64,000 nt of DNA from Solibacillus sp. FSL H8-0523 (GCF_038051985.1 NZ_CP150291.1:1178001-1242000); one strand, 5' to 3'; shown: positions 17,076-26,556, numbered from the stretch's first letter. The notes: generated by a model not told the origin, from the letters alone. Made by a program: numbers and translations.

Positions 17076-17933
17076 TTAATGGACGTCGCGTTTTTGGAAG
17101 TTACCGCCTTTTACTTCGATTACTTCATAAATTGTCACGAATGCTTTCGGATCAATTTCGCGGATAATCACTTTCATTTTGCTCTCTTCCATACGGTTAA
17201 TGACGCATGTAATTTCTTTGAATTCTTGATTTGAATACGCACCTTGCACGGTATTGAACGTTGCGCTTCGGCCTAGGCGGTCGCGAATTGTTTCAACCAT
17301 TACAATTGGCTCGCTTGTAATGATTTTGAATGTTTTTGAGCCACTTAAACCTTCTTCAACGATGTGGATTACTTTTGAAGCGATATAGTAGGCAATCGCA
17401 GAAAGTAGCGCTCCTTTAAAGCCGAATACGGTAGAAACTACGATGAATACGAAGAAATTTAAAAATAGGATTAAATCGCTCGTTCCAAATGGTAATTTAC
17501 GAGATAGTAAGACGGCAAGCATATCGATTCCATCTAACGCACCACCGTTACGCAGTGCCAGACCCATACCTAAACCGATAATAATCCCTCCGGCTACTGT
17601 TACAAGTAAAGCATCTCCGGTAATGATTGTTGGGACGTGGTGCATTAATGAAGTGCCGACTGCTAATGAGACAATCCCAATTACTGAGTTAATCGCGAAG
17701 CTCTTACCGATTTGTTTATAACCTAAATAAATAAATGGAATGTTAAGTACAGCAATTAGTAGCCCGAGTGAAATCGGCGAGATCTTTGATAGTACGATAC
17801 TAATTCCTGTAACCCCTCCATCAGATACGTTGTTTGGAATTAAAACGGCTTCTAAACCGTAAGCGGCGATTAAACCACCGATAATAATGATTAATTTTTG
17901 ACCAATTGACTTGGCAATACTTTGTTTAGCCAT
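17076..17933 (-). CDS. YitT family membrane protein (DUF161 plus DUF2179)
   Basis: A 285-residue protein with five to six membrane helices in residues 10-190, including the conserved segment GGVTGISIVL near residue 40 and RNGGALDGIDMLAVLLSRK near 128-146. A soluble C-terminal DUF2179 domain ends with KVIIREIDPKAFVTIYEV. This architecture defines the YitT/YpjC/YqfU family of unknown function. The ATG has AGGAGGAG upstream on the minus strand. Several paralogues per genome are usual, so I give no symbol. Confidence 0.88.
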   Translation of the reverse strand: MAKQSIAKSIGQKLIIIIGGLIAAYGLEAVLIPNNVSDGGVTGISIVLSKISPISLGLLIAVLNIPFIYLGYKQIGKSFAINSVIGIVSLAVGTSLMHHVPTIITGDALLVTVAGGIIIGLGMGLALRNGGALDGIDMLAVLLSRKLPFGTSDLILFLNFFVFIVVSTVFGFKGALLSAIAYYIASKVIHIVEEGLSGSKTFKIITSEPIVMVETIRDRLGRSATFNTVQGAYSNQEFKEITCVINRMEESKMKVIIREIDPKAFVTIYEVIEVKGGNFQKRDVH

Positions 17934-18382
17934 AAATCTCCTCCTAGCTTTCTAATACTAATAATTATACATGAATAATGCATTGATTTCTTTGTCATGC
18001 TCTTAACGGGTTAAAATTTGTGATAAATAATAGGATATCTGTTTAAATATTTCTAATTGCTATTTTGTTCCCTTTTCTCGTTAGGAATATCTAGGAGTTC
18101 ATATAAAATTTTAACGGACAATGGGGAAGTAATTCAAGATGTTTTATTGATTTAATTGTTGATGTAACAATTTGGATAAAAAATAAAGTGTTCTTTTTGT
18201 AGGGGAGGATAACATCGTTAGAGAAATGGTCGTTTTTTAGAAGTCATTTATTGTACAGTGTTGTGCAGTAAATGGCTTATTTGTATGGAAATCTAACATC
18301 TGTAATTGATTTAACGTCTGGTACGGTGGTTATTTGGTAAAAAATGTTCGAATTGTGAGATGAAATCGTTCTAAAAAACGTA
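17934..18382. other. Divergent intergenic region between the YitT-family gene and glnR
   Basis: About 450 AT-rich bases with no convincing coding frame. It holds one imperfect hairpin near 18240-18278 in which AAG-CATTTA pairs with TAAATG-CTT around a TGTACA-rich centre. The promoter of the minus-strand gene must lie at the left end, but no strong boxes are visible. The right end leads into the GlnR-controlled promoter. Confidence 0.45.
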
Positions 18383-18432
18383 TGTTAGTTTTTCTAACAT
18401 TGAATTGACAAAGTAACTGACATTGCTTTAAA
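18383..18432 (+). promoter_or_regulatory. glnRA promoter with two GlnR operators
   Basis: The first site, TGTTAGTTTTTCTAACA (18383-18399), is a perfect TGTNA-N7-TNACA GlnR/TnrA box. The second, TGACA-N7-TGACA (18406-18422), overlaps the -35 box TTGACA (18405-18410); the -10 is TTTAAA (18427-18432). The arrangement copies B. subtilis glnRA, where GlnR represses its own operon when nitrogen is in excess. Confidence 0.88.
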
Positions 18433-18460
18433 GTAAGAATCAAGAAAGGGAGGCGAGCTG

Positions 18461-18859
18461 ATGAGTCGAGAGTTTCGAAGAGCAATGCCGTTATTGCCAA
18501 TAAGCATGGTCATGCAATTAACAGAATTAACGGCTAGACAAATTCGCTACTACGAAGAGCACAAATTAATCGTCCCTGCCAGGTCTGAAGGAAACAGACG
18601 AATGTTTTCTTTAGACGATATCGATGCATTACTAGAAATTAGAGAATTACTAGATCAAGGCATCAATATGGCGGGCATTAAAAAGGTGTTTGCGATGCGA
18701 AATGATACTTATGTTAGAAGTACTGACATGGTACAAATGTCAGATGCAGAATTACGATCTATATTACGTGAAGAAATGCAACAGGCGCAGGCGTCAAAAA
18801 AAACTTCGCTACGTCAAGGCGACTTATCGCGTTTCTTTCAATATAAAAATGAGCAGTAA
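18461..18859 (+). CDS. glnR: Nitrogen repressor GlnR (MerR family)
   Basis: GlnR represses glnRA and other nitrogen genes when feedback-inhibited glutamine synthetase activates it. The 132-residue protein has the MerR winged helix with LTARQIRYYEEHKLIVPARSEG (residues 24-45) and NRRMFSLDDI, then a short dimer helix and the flexible C-terminal tail that senses glutamine synthetase. The start ATG follows AAGGGAGGCG. It is 25 bases from glnA, and two GlnR boxes upstream support autoregulation. Confidence 0.95.
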   Translation: MSREFRRAMPLLPISMVMQLTELTARQIRYYEEHKLIVPARSEGNRRMFSLDDIDALLEIRELLDQGINMAGIKKVFAMRNDTYVRSTDMVQMSDAELRSILREEMQQAQASKKTSLRQGDLSRFFQYKNEQ

Positions 18860-18884
18860 CCATTAAAAAGGAGAGTGTTGAGGT

Positions 18885-20243
18885 ATGACGAATACAGTGG
18901 TAAAAGGTGCAAGCAAGCTAACTAAAGAGGACATCCAAAAAATCGTTGCAGACAAAAACGTAAAATTCATCCGTCTACAATTTACAGATATTTTAGGTAC
19001 AATCAAAAACGTTGAAATTCCAGTAAGCCAATTAGAAAAAGCGTTAGATAACAAAATGATGTTTGACGGTTCTTCAATCGAAGGCTTCGTGCGTATCGAA
19101 GAATCTGACATGTACTTACGCCCAGACTTAGATACTTTCATGATCTTCCCGTGGACAGCGGAAAAAGGCAAAGTGGCACGCTTAATTTGTGATATCGCTC
19201 GCCCAGATGGTACGCCATTTGAAGGGGACCCTCGTTCGAACTTAAAACGTGTACTAAAAGAAATGGAAGAGCTAGGCTTCACAGGCTTCAACTTAGGGCC
19301 AGAGCCAGAATTCTTCTTATTCAAATTAGATGAAAAAGGCAATCCAACATTAGAATTAAACGATGATGGTGGCTACTTCGACTTAGCACCAACAGACTTA
19401 GGTGAAAACTGCCGCCGTGATATCGTGTTAGAGCTTGAGGAAATGGGCTTTGAAGTCGAAGCATCTCACCATGAGGTAGCGCCTGGCCAACACGAAATCG
19501 ACTTCAAATACGCAAACGCGATTGAAGCATGTGATAACATCCAAACATTCAAATTAGTTGTGAAAACAATTGCGCGTAAACATGGCTTACACGCAACATT
19601 CATGCCGAAGCCATTATTCGGTGTAAACGGTTCAGGGATGCACTTCAACCTATCATTATTCCAAGGCGACAAAAACTCATTCTGGGATGAAGGTTCAGAG
19701 CTACAATTATCTCAAACTGCGAAGCATTTCATGGCTGGTGTATTGAAGCACGTACAAGGTTTCACTGCGGTAACAAACCCAACAGTAAACTCTTACAAAC
19801 GTTTAGTACCAGGCTATGAGGCACCTTGCTACGTGGCATGGTCAGCACAAAACCGTTCACCATTAATTCGTATTCCGGCGTCACGTGGCTTATCAACACG
19901 TATCGAATTACGTTCAGTTGACCCATCTGCAAACCCATACTTAGCGATGGCTGTAATTTTAGCTGCTGGTTTAGATGGCGTGAAAAATGCAATCGAGCCA
20001 CCAGCACCAGTGGATCGCAACATCTACGTGATGAACGCAGAAGAGCGCGCAGCTAGCGGCATTGATAGCTTACCGGGTTCTTTGGACGCTGCTCTTGAAA
20101 CATTAGCAAAAGACCAAACAATCATCGATGCGTTAGGTGAGCACATCTACGCAAACTTTAAAGAAGCAAAAGAAGTAGAGTTTGATATGTTCCGCACATC
20201 TGTGCATCAGTGGGAACGCGATCAATACTTGAAGATGTATTAA
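18885..20243 (+). CDS. glnA: Glutamine synthetase type I-alpha
   Basis: Makes glutamine from glutamate, ammonia and ATP as a dodecamer in the cytosol, and in Bacillales also moonlights as the co-regulator of GlnR and TnrA. Signature blocks are [14 protein letters not shown] near 66-79 (its arginine aligns with the feedback-sensing Arg62 of B. subtilis), [21 protein letters not shown], the glutamate flap [10 protein letters not shown], and [15 protein letters not shown]. The enzyme is 452 residues, slightly longer at the N-terminus than B. subtilis GlnA. It lacks the adenylylation-type insert of GSI-beta as far as I can see. Confidence 0.97.
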   Translation: MTNTVVKGASKLTKEDIQKIVADKNVKFIRLQFTDILGTIKNVEIPVSQLEKALDNKMMFDGSSIEGFVRIEESDMYLRPDLDTFMIFPWTAEKGKVARLICDIARPDGTPFEGDPRSNLKRVLKEMEELGFTGFNLGPEPEFFLFKLDEKGNPTLELNDDGGYFDLAPTDLGENCRRDIVLELEEMGFEVEASHHEVAPGQHEIDFKYANAIEACDNIQTFKLVVKTIARKHGLHATFMPKPLFGVNGSGMHFNLSLFQGDKNSFWDEGSELQLSQTAKHFMAGVLKHVQGFTAVTNPTVNSYKRLVPGYEAPCYVAWSAQNRSPLIRIPASRGLSTRIELRSVDPSANPYLAMAVILAAGLDGVKNAIEPPAPVDRNIYVMNAEERAASGIDSLPGSLDAALETLAKDQTIIDALGEHIYANFKEAKEVEFDMFRTSVHQWERDQYLKMY

Positions 20244-20274
20244 TAGGTAAACACATTTCGAATGTGAAATGGGA

Positions 20275-20310
20275 AACCCCCGAAGCGGAGTGCTTCGGGG
20301 GGTTATTTTT
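20275..20310. terminator. Strong terminator after glnA
   Basis: AACCCCCGAAGC pairs with GCTTCGGGGGGTT, followed by ATTTTTTA. It separates glnA from the convergent DUF3231 gene, whose stop codon lies in the T-run. Confidence 0.92.
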
Positions 20311-20807
20311 TAAAACACATGTAGCGGCGGTGGTACAAGCCAGCCTTTTTCCTTATTTAGTTTCAGTACCTTCGCCCCAAGTTGCGCGGCGTTCATATGG
20401 AATTGCCCAAACATCATGGCAATATCTTCGCGCAGTGACATGCCCATCGCCCCACTACAAGCAACTAAATGGGCAGCGATATCAATAGATAGTTTCGCTG
20501 CAATTTCTGGGTCCTGAAATCTTGCACCAACTGGGATTTCCTCCAATTTTGCATAAGGACGTTCAGGTGGAGCAGGTGGTAGTAAAATGCCGTTATATTT
20601 TAATATTTTTTCGAGTGGCTTTTTTTCTTCTTCTAAGCCTTGGATCGCATCCTCTAAAAGTTTTTTCAAATCCTTATCACCCACGTGATTTAACAGTGTT
20701 TGGTAGCTAGCAATCATACCGTTGTTGCTAAGTGCATTAGACCAAATTGTAAAAACCTCGCCGTAATGCAATGGCTCTTCTTTAAAATTTCCACTTAAAA
20801 TACCCAT
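20310..20807 (-). CDS. DUF3231 family protein
   Basis: A 165-residue, mostly helical protein related to one half of the longer DUF3231 proteins common in spore formers. Visible traits are an N-terminal EEPLHYGEVFTIWS helix, a four-helix ferritin-like pattern, and a conserved central PPAPPERP segment before the second helix pair. The function is unknown; some relatives resemble the spore coat protein CotF, which is weak evidence for a spore role. The ATG follows AAAGGAAG on the minus strand. Confidence 0.7.
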   Translation of the reverse strand: MGILSGNFKEEPLHYGEVFTIWSNALSNNGMIASYQTLLNHVGDKDLKKLLEDAIQGLEEEKKPLEKILKYNGILLPPAPPERPYAKLEEIPVGARFQDPEIAAKLSIDIAAHLVACSGAMGMSLREDIAMMFGQFHMNAAQLGAKVLKLNKEKGWLVPPPLHVF

Positions 20808-20926
20808 TTAGATCTTCCTTTCAATTGTAGTTCAAATACTAGCATTCGAAAATCTGGTCCATTTTATACCTATATAATCAGAAATAACGCGTAGACAACT
20901 GGAGGATATGATAATAATTTGTAAAA

Positions 20927-20976
20927 TTGGAATAATTAGATTATTCTAATATAAAGTACTCAATTTTCCGAAAACT
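20927..20976 (+). promoter_or_regulatory. Promoter with internal palindrome and CodY-like box before the ABC exporter
   Basis: TTGGAA (20927-20932) and TATAAA (20950-20955) are separated by 17 bases. The spacer contains the perfect palindrome GAATAAT-TAG-ATTATTC (20930-20946), suited to a repressor. Downstream, AATTTTCCGAAAACT (20962-20976) matches the CodY consensus AATTTTCWGAAAATT at 13 of 15 positions. No regulator gene is adjacent. Confidence 0.55.
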
Positions 20977-20997
20977 GAAAAAGAAAGGGTGGTGCAT

Positions 20998-22113
20998 ATG
21001 CTACGAGCGTTAAAAGTAGGACTGTTGATTGAACGTACGAATCTTAAGAACTTAGTTGCGCTATTAGCTGTTGTGGTTATCGTATTTGGAATGATGTTTT
21101 TCGTTAAGGCACAGGAGGTTGGACAGCAGCTAGATGAAAAGAAGAGTGATTTTTATAATAGTCGTGCAGGGCTGTCAAAGTTTCAGGTAAAGGATGCTTC
21201 TGAAGATGGGGATGGTAGCGATCTTTATAAAAACTTAACGAAGCAACACACGTCAATTGCCTTGCAAATTGCGGCATTAACAATGGAAAATTACCCATTG
21301 TATTATCAGTCATCCGTCGAAATCGCGGAGCTTCGAAAAGAAGCATTTGATCTAGAGGATTATGAAAAAGTGGGAGATTTATTGCCAACAAAGCTAGAAA
21401 ATACGCTGAACTATCTATATTTTAAACAGCTAGTAGATGCTGAAAGACAAGGAGTTAGTGATTTATCACATTACATACCGTTTTTACTTTACTTCTTTAG
21501 CATCGCAGGCTTTGGGTGGTATATTTTTATTAGCTTTTACACGAGCGCCATCTTGCTCGATGACTTTGAACATACGAGCATAGTAAAAGGCTATCCGGTA
21601 CGCTTTGATCAATACATTATCTCGAAATGTATGCTTGCATTTGGCTATGTGCTCGCGTTTATTGCACTCATCTTTATATGTGCGTTGCCACGTTTAAATA
21701 GTGGCATTGGTGATATGACTGAACCTGTGCGTGTATTTTTAGGTGAGCCGGCAATTATTTCAAGTATTTCGTACATTGGACGTGCGGTTCTTTACATGAT
21801 CGTTATTTCTGTCTTTGTCATGCTACTGTCAATTATTTTGAACGTCTTAGTAAAAAATATGTATTTAACGCTGTTTATCCACTTTATTTTATTCTTTTTA
21901 CCAATAGTATTCCCAAGATTAATTAGTATATTCCCGTACAATCCTTTTAATTTTATGAGCTTTAATGATATTTTATCTGGGCTTCCGGTTGATTTAGAAA
22001 AGTCGACATCAATTACGATGAATCAAGGACTTATAGTGATTGTCATTTGTATTGTGTTGATGCTGATAATTATTCAGCGTTTCTTCTCAACAGGAAAAAT
22101 CAAACGGGCGTAA
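20998..22113 (+). CDS. ABC-2 type transporter permease (first subunit)
   Basis: A 371-residue membrane protein with one N-terminal helix near residues 18-36, an extracytoplasmic segment of about 120 residues, and five further helices from about residue 155 to the C-terminus. This is the layout of ABC-2 export permeases. ATG 20998 is preferred to the GTG three codons earlier because AAAGGGTGG then sits at good spacing. It is the first of three cotranscribed genes (12- and 10-base gaps). The substrate cannot be told; antimicrobial-peptide or lipid export modules look similar. Confidence 0.75.
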   Translation: MLRALKVGLLIERTNLKNLVALLAVVVIVFGMMFFVKAQEVGQQLDEKKSDFYNSRAGLSKFQVKDASEDGDGSDLYKNLTKQHTSIALQIAALTMENYPLYYQSSVEIAELRKEAFDLEDYEKVGDLLPTKLENTLNYLYFKQLVDAERQGVSDLSHYIPFLLYFFSIAGFGWYIFISFYTSAILLDDFEHTSIVKGYPVRFDQYIISKCMLAFGYVLAFIALIFICALPRLNSGIGDMTEPVRVFLGEPAIISSISYIGRAVLYMIVISVFVMLLSIILNVLVKNMYLTLFIHFILFFLPIVFPRLISIFPYNPFNFMSFNDILSGLPVDLEKSTSITMNQGLIVIVICIVLMLIIIQRFFSTGKIKRA

Positions 22114-22125
22114 GGGGGAACAGTT

Positions 22126-23337
22126 ATGTGGGGATATTTTGTTTTTGAATTTAAGCAATTTTTTACGAACAAGAAAAATATTGCAGTATTCGCTTTACTG
22201 ACATTTGCGGCCATCTTTTATGCGTTTAAACTAGCGCCGGCTTATGACCCGATAGAAAAGGTAGACTATGATGAAATTGAGGCGAGGTTTTTAACTCGTG
22301 AGGAATTTTTAGACTCGATGTTTGGTGAAAATTTAAATGATTATCATCATACTGTTCGGTACGCTGTCAATATGTTTGATTTCTTGAACCCATATGATGA
22401 GCGACGTCTACAAGCCCTTGATGAAGGTGATTTACGTAAATATGCAGTAGCAACAAGGGATTGGTACTTTTATACAAATATCCATACTTATCGTAACGAT
22501 TTGTTAGCTTACAATCCACGTTATTATATGGAAGACAGACGATTTGCTGAAGAAGAAGCTAATTATGCTTATTTTGAACAATTTCAGCGCTATGATGCGT
22601 ATAAACGTGTATGGTACAATTTAACGATTGAAATTTTGGAACAACGAACGGCACTTCAAACATTAGAACGCTTACTGAAAGGACCTTTACCATACATTAT
22701 TTTAATTGCAACGCTACTACTGACAATTGATATCGTGACGAAAGATCGACGTCACCCATCAATTTTAAAAGGTTTCCCAATTGCAGATTGGAAGCGGTTA
22801 TTTGTAAAGGTATTTGTGGGGTTAGTTGGTAGTGTGCTTCTGTGGATCCCGGTTATTGTTGGGCTGATAATTATTGGCTTTCAATTTGGCTTTGGAAATT
22901 TCGACTTACCAGTTCCTGTATATGGCTATGAAATGGTTGCACAAGAAGAAGGTAAATTTGTTTATATGTCAATGGGAATGTTTTTATTCCGGTGCTTCTT
23001 ATTATTAGCGGTTTGGATGGTAGTCCTCATTTCAGCAGTCTTATTAAGTAGTATTTTATTCCGCCAAGAGATGCTGAACATGGTGGTAGGTGCATTACTT
23101 ATTTTTGGAGAACGCTTTTATACAAGTCGTGGTGTCGGTTATTTCTGGGATGTCGAACAATACCCAACCTCGTATGTGCAGGTCGGAAAGATTGTATCGA
23201 AATACCAAAATTACTATTTCACAACTGGAGGATTACACGATATGCTCGGTTTGAAATTATTGTTAGCAAGTGCAACCATCCTACTTGTTTTAACACTAGT
23301 CATTTCATTATCTAAGCGTTTTAGACTGATTAAATAG
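22126..23337 (+). CDS. ABC-2 type transporter permease (second subunit)
   Basis: A 403-residue membrane protein paired with the preceding permease. It has an N-terminal helix near residues 19-38, a large charged loop of about 145 residues rich in tyrosine and acidic residues (for example DYDEIEARFLTREEFLD), then five helices from about residue 188 on. The two permeases share the same topology but little visible sequence, so they probably form a heterodimer with the downstream ATPase. No family-specific motif lets me name the substrate. Confidence 0.72.
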   Translation: MWGYFVFEFKQFFTNKKNIAVFALLTFAAIFYAFKLAPAYDPIEKVDYDEIEARFLTREEFLDSMFGENLNDYHHTVRYAVNMFDFLNPYDERRLQALDEGDLRKYAVATRDWYFYTNIHTYRNDLLAYNPRYYMEDRRFAEEEANYAYFEQFQRYDAYKRVWYNLTIEILEQRTALQTLERLLKGPLPYIILIATLLLTIDIVTKDRRHPSILKGFPIADWKRLFVKVFVGLVGSVLLWIPVIVGLIIIGFQFGFGNFDLPVPVYGYEMVAQEEGKFVYMSMGMFLFRCFLLLAVWMVVLISAVLLSSILFRQEMLNMVVGALLIFGERFYTSRGVGYFWDVEQYPTSYVQVGKIVSKYQNYYFTTGGLHDMLGLKLLLASATILLVLTLVISLSKRFRLIK

Positions 23338-23347
23338 GAGGGCTAAT

Positions 23348-24259
23348 ATGATTGATATACAAAACATAACGGTGCAATTTGGCGAACGCAAAGTGTTACA
23401 TGACATTGCAATTCAGTTCAATCAAGGAGAAATGATTGGTCTTGTTGCGCCAAACGGAACCGGTAAATCAACGCTAATGAACGTCATTATGAACTATTTA
23501 GTACCAACAAGCGGGAAAGTTGCATTCCATGATGGACTTGCATATTCTAGTAAAAAAAATGAAGTGAAAATCCATCAGTTCGTATCCATGATGCCGGATC
23601 AAAGTGACTTATACAACCATTTATCAGGTCGAGATCACTTAAAAATGTTCGCGTTAATGTGGGGCTCAGACAAAAAGCTCATTGATGAAACAATCGGCTT
23701 GTTAAATATGGGGCATTATGTCAACAAAAAGACCGGGACATACTCACTTGGGATGCGTCAGCGTTTATGCTTCGCGATGCAAATCGTCGCCAATACGGAA
23801 ATTATGATGATGGACGAGGTGATGAATGGACTGGACCCGAATAATGTTGAAATTATTTCGCGATTATTAATGCAGAAAAAAGCAGAGGGCAAGCTCATTA
23901 TTATTGCCTCGCATTTACTTGATAACCTTGAAAAGTACGCGGACCGAATTTTCTTATTTAATGAAGGCAAGCTTATTGATGCCAATGAAATTATTGAGGG
24001 CTTTAGTCATGCTAAAATTAAAACGATTCGTGTGAAAAACTTAGACGAATCAATTAAAGAGGATTTACAGCAAAGCTATCCGTTAATTAATCAGCAAACG
24101 TTGATGAACGATATGACGCTACTACATTTGCCACATTCAGAAGCAAGTTTATTAAGTGAGTTAACAACATTTTTAGTTGACAAGGATGTTACGGACTTTA
24201 ACTTTGGGAAAGTGACGTTGAATGATTTGTATGCGCTATATTATCACGAGGTTGTGTAA
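23348..24259 (+). CDS. ABC transporter ATP-binding protein
   Basis: A 303-residue ATPase subunit with Walker A GLVAPNGTGKST (residues 33-44), Q-loop near MMPDQSD, signature YSLGMRQRL, Walker B MMMDEVMNGLDP and H-loop IIIASHLLDNL. Residues 220-303 form a C-terminal extension seen in exporters of the bacitracin/lantibiotic resistance kind. It completes the three-gene exporter and is followed by a strong terminator. Walker B has EV in place of the usual EP, a tolerated variation. Confidence 0.85.
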   Translation: MIDIQNITVQFGERKVLHDIAIQFNQGEMIGLVAPNGTGKSTLMNVIMNYLVPTSGKVAFHDGLAYSSKKNEVKIHQFVSMMPDQSDLYNHLSGRDHLKMFALMWGSDKKLIDETIGLLNMGHYVNKKTGTYSLGMRQRLCFAMQIVANTEIMMMDEVMNGLDPNNVEIISRLLMQKKAEGKLIIIASHLLDNLEKYADRIFLFNEGKLIDANEIIEGFSHAKIKTIRVKNLDESIKEDLQQSYPLINQQTLMNDMTLLHLPHSEASLLSELTTFLVDKDVTDFNFGKVTLNDLYALYYHEVV

Positions 24260-24270
24260 CTAGAATAGAA

Positions 24271-24304
24271 GAAGCCCGTGTCGTTTTATGACACGGGCTT
24301 TTCT
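24271..24304 (+). terminator. Terminator after the ABC exporter operon
   Basis: AAGCCCGTGTC and GACACGGGCTT form an 11-bp stem followed by TTTTCTCTT. Confidence 0.92.
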
Positions 24305-24364
24305 CTTATCGGACAATGATTTGAAAGGGGGATGAAATACACTTGTTACCTGAGTATCATACGG

Positions 24365-24393
24365 TTGACAATATACCGTACGGGGTATATTAT
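24365..24393 (+). promoter_or_regulatory. CstR-type operator inside the coaD-rhodanese promoter
   Basis: TTGACA and TATTAT are separated by exactly 17 bases, and the spacer is the near-palindrome ATATACCGTACGGGGTATAT (24371-24390). ATACC...GGTAT is the core of operators of persulfide-sensing CsoR-family repressors (CstR). A repressor bound here would block RNA polymerase. Confidence 0.8.
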
Positions 24394-24447
24394 AAGGGGC
24401 GTAGAATTAGAACAGGTCAGCATGGAAACTTGAGAGGGGTATTGAAA

Positions 24448-26139
24448 ATGAAGAAAATTGTAATCGTAGGTGGCGTAGCAGGTGGTGCATCTGCAGCAGC
24501 ACGTATTCGTCGTTTAGATGAACAAGCACAAATTGTAATGTTTGAAAAAGGGCCGCATGTGTCGTTTTCAAACTGTTCATTGCCGTTTTATTTAAGTGGC
24601 GTTGTCGCAGATAGTAAGCGTTTAGTCATGATGAATCCAAACTCATTTGAAGCAAAATATAATATTGATGCGCGTGTCAATAGTGAAGTTATTGCCATCA
24701 ATCGTTCGGAAAAAACGGTGACGGTTAAAGATGTACATACAGGGGAACAGTTTACAGAAAGCTACGATCAGTTAGTGCTATCACCTGGGGCTAGCCCAAT
24801 TGTTCCGAATATTGAGGGCGCGGATTTAGCGCATGTTTTCACGGTACGTAATGTTGTGGATATCGAGCGTTTACATAATGCCATTGTCGAGCAGGACGCG
24901 CAAAGTATCGCGGTTATTGGTGGTGGCTTCATCGGAGTAGAAGTCGCAGAAAATTTACGATTAGCTGGCCGAAATGTGACACTAGTACAATCAGCCGCGC
25001 AAATTTTAACACCGTTTGATGAAGATATGGTGCAAATTTTGCATAAGGAAATGGTAGATCATGGTGTTGAATTAATTACAGGAGATGGCTTAGCTGAAAT
25101 TACTACGGAATCAATTACGTTAAAATCAGGTAAACAAGTAGCAGCTGATCTTGTTGTTTTAGCTGTTGGTGTACGTCCTGAAACAAAGTTAGCCGTTGAA
25201 GCAGGCTTAGAAATTGGTGAAACGGGTGCGATTGCTGTAAACCAAAACTATCAAACAAGTGACCACAATATTTATGCGGTTGGTGACGCGATTGAAGTGT
25301 ACCACCGTTTAATGAACAAAAAAACGCGCCTTGCACTTGCAGGCCCAGCGCAAAAGCAAGCCCGAGCGATTGCTGACCATATTTACGGCATTCCGAACCA
25401 AAACCGTGGTGTCATTGGTTCATCAAGTATTCAAGTGTTTGATTTAGCCGCTGCATCAACTGGCTTAAATGAACGATCGGCTAAGCAACTAGGGATTCCG
25501 ACAGAGGCTGTCTATGTCATTGCACCGGATAAAGTGGGGTTAATGCCATCAAGTAATCCACTGCACTTTAAATTGATTTACGAAGTGCCAACAGGGCGCA
25601 TTTTAGGTGCGCAAGCGATTGGTAAAGGCAATGCCGATAAGCGTGTTGATGTCATTGCGACACTGATTTCGATGAATGGAACGGTAGAAGACTTAAAAGA
25701 TTTAGAATTAACGTATTCACCAATGTTCTCGACGGCAAAAGACGTTGCGAATATGGCAGCGCTTGTTGCATCAAACTTAATGGCAGGGCGTTTTAAACAA
25801 GTGCGTGTGAATGAAGTGCGCGGTCTAGTGGAAGCAGGTGCCTATATTTTAGATGTGCGTGAAGTCAATGAATTTGCGAATGGCGCATTAAAAGGTGCCA
25901 TCAACATTCCGCTTGGTGAAGTTCGTACACGTATGAGCGAAATTCCAAAAGATAAACCCGTATACGTACATTGCCGTTCTGCACAGCGTAGCTATAATGC
26001 GGTAATGGCGTTAGAAAACAGTGGGTATGATAAGGTGTATAATATTTCAGGTTCGTTTTTAGGCATTAGTTTATATGAATATTTCACGGATCAACAACAA
26101 GGCCGTGAGCCAATCGTTACAGCCTATAATTTTAAATAA
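24448..26139 (+). CDS. CoA-disulfide reductase fused to a C-terminal rhodanese
   Basis: A FAD- and NAD(P)H-dependent pyridine-nucleotide disulfide reductase that reduces CoA disulfide, CoA persulfide or polysulfide, joined to a sulfurtransferase domain. The FAD loop is GGVAGGASAAARIRR near the start, and the redox-active cysteine is C43 in SFSNCSLPFY. A second dinucleotide fold has VIGGGFIGVEVAE. The rhodanese domain covers about residues 455-550 with active-site C509 in HCRSAQRS. ATG 24448 (563 residues) follows GAGAGGGG. It lies alone behind a CstR-type operator, next to the repressor gene. Confidence 0.93.
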   Translation: MKKIVIVGGVAGGASAAARIRRLDEQAQIVMFEKGPHVSFSNCSLPFYLSGVVADSKRLVMMNPNSFEAKYNIDARVNSEVIAINRSEKTVTVKDVHTGEQFTESYDQLVLSPGASPIVPNIEGADLAHVFTVRNVVDIERLHNAIVEQDAQSIAVIGGGFIGVEVAENLRLAGRNVTLVQSAAQILTPFDEDMVQILHKEMVDHGVELITGDGLAEITTESITLKSGKQVAADLVVLAVGVRPETKLAVEAGLEIGETGAIAVNQNYQTSDHNIYAVGDAIEVYHRLMNKKTRLALAGPAQKQARAIADHIYGIPNQNRGVIGSSSIQVFDLAAASTGLNERSAKQLGIPTEAVYVIAPDKVGLMPSSNPLHFKLIYEVPTGRILGAQAIGKGNADKRVDVIATLISMNGTVEDLKDLELTYSPMFSTAKDVANMAALVASNLMAGRFKQVRVNEVRGLVEAGAYILDVREVNEFANGALKGAINIPLGEVRTRMSEIPKDKPVYVHCRSAQRSYNAVMALENSGYDKVYNISGSFLGISLYEYFTDQQQGREPIVTAYNFK

Positions 26140-26184
26140 AAAGTTGTGGGGGAACGTCAAATTTCCCCACTTAAAAATTTTTGT

Positions 26185-26213
26185 TTGACATATACCTCTA
26201 GGGGTATTATGAT
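26185..26213 (+). promoter_or_regulatory. CstR-type operator and promoter of cstR
   Basis: TTGACA (26185-26190) and TATGAT (26208-26213) are 17 bases apart, with the palindrome TATACCTCTAGGGGTATT (26191-26208) filling the spacer. This predicts autoregulation of the repressor and possibly of the genes after it. Confidence 0.8.
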
Positions 26214-26246
26214 GAGAGTATCAAATCAGAAAAACGAGGTGAGCTT

Positions 26247-26507
26247 ATGCAATACGATGCAAAAGTAACAGCACGTATGAAACGAATGGAAGGGCAACTT
26301 CGCGGAATTCTTCGCATGATGGAAGAAGAAAAAGACTGTAAAGATGTCATCACACAGCTTAGTGCCGTTCGTTCCGCAGTGGATCGTACAATCGGTGTCA
26401 TCGTCTCAGATAACCTGGTTGACTGTTTATCAAAAGAAGATGCCGATGATTTAGATAAAAGTGCATTAGTTAAACAAGCAGTAGATTTATTAGTAAAAAG
26501 TCGATAA
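26247..26507 (+). CDS. cstR: Persulfide-sensing repressor CstR (CsoR family)
   Basis: An 86-residue all-helical repressor. The two cysteines that define CstR-type sensors, C31 and C60, are at exactly the positions described for Staphylococcus aureus CstR, and the histidine that follows the second cysteine in copper sensors (CsoR) is replaced by leucine (C60-L61). Persulfides form cross-links between the cysteines and release DNA. B. subtilis YrkD is the likely counterpart, since the genes that follow match yrkE, yrkF, yrkH, yrkI and yrkJ. The ATG follows GAGGTGAG. Confidence 0.92.
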   Translation: MQYDAKVTARMKRMEGQLRGILRMMEEEKDCKDVITQLSAVRSAVDRTIGVIVSDNLVDCLSKEDADDLDKSALVKQAVDLLVKSR

Positions 26508-26531
26508 GGCTTTTTATTTTTTAACATAAAA

Positions 26532-26546
26532 ATACCTATACGGGTA
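26532..26546 (+). promoter_or_regulatory. CstR-type operator overlapping the RBS region of the first DsrE gene
   Basis: ATACCTATACGGGTA precedes AAGGAG by no bases, 10 bases from the start codon. A TTAACA lies six bases upstream of the palindrome, but no good -10 follows, so the site may act on an operon leader or on a poorly matching promoter. Confidence 0.6.
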
Positions 26547-26556
26547 AGGAGATATT

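Noticed and set aside
26247-26507. Copper-sensing CsoR
   Set aside because: The residue after the second cysteine is leucine instead of the histidine required for the Cu(I) site, and the neighbours are sulfur-transfer genes, so CstR is preferred.
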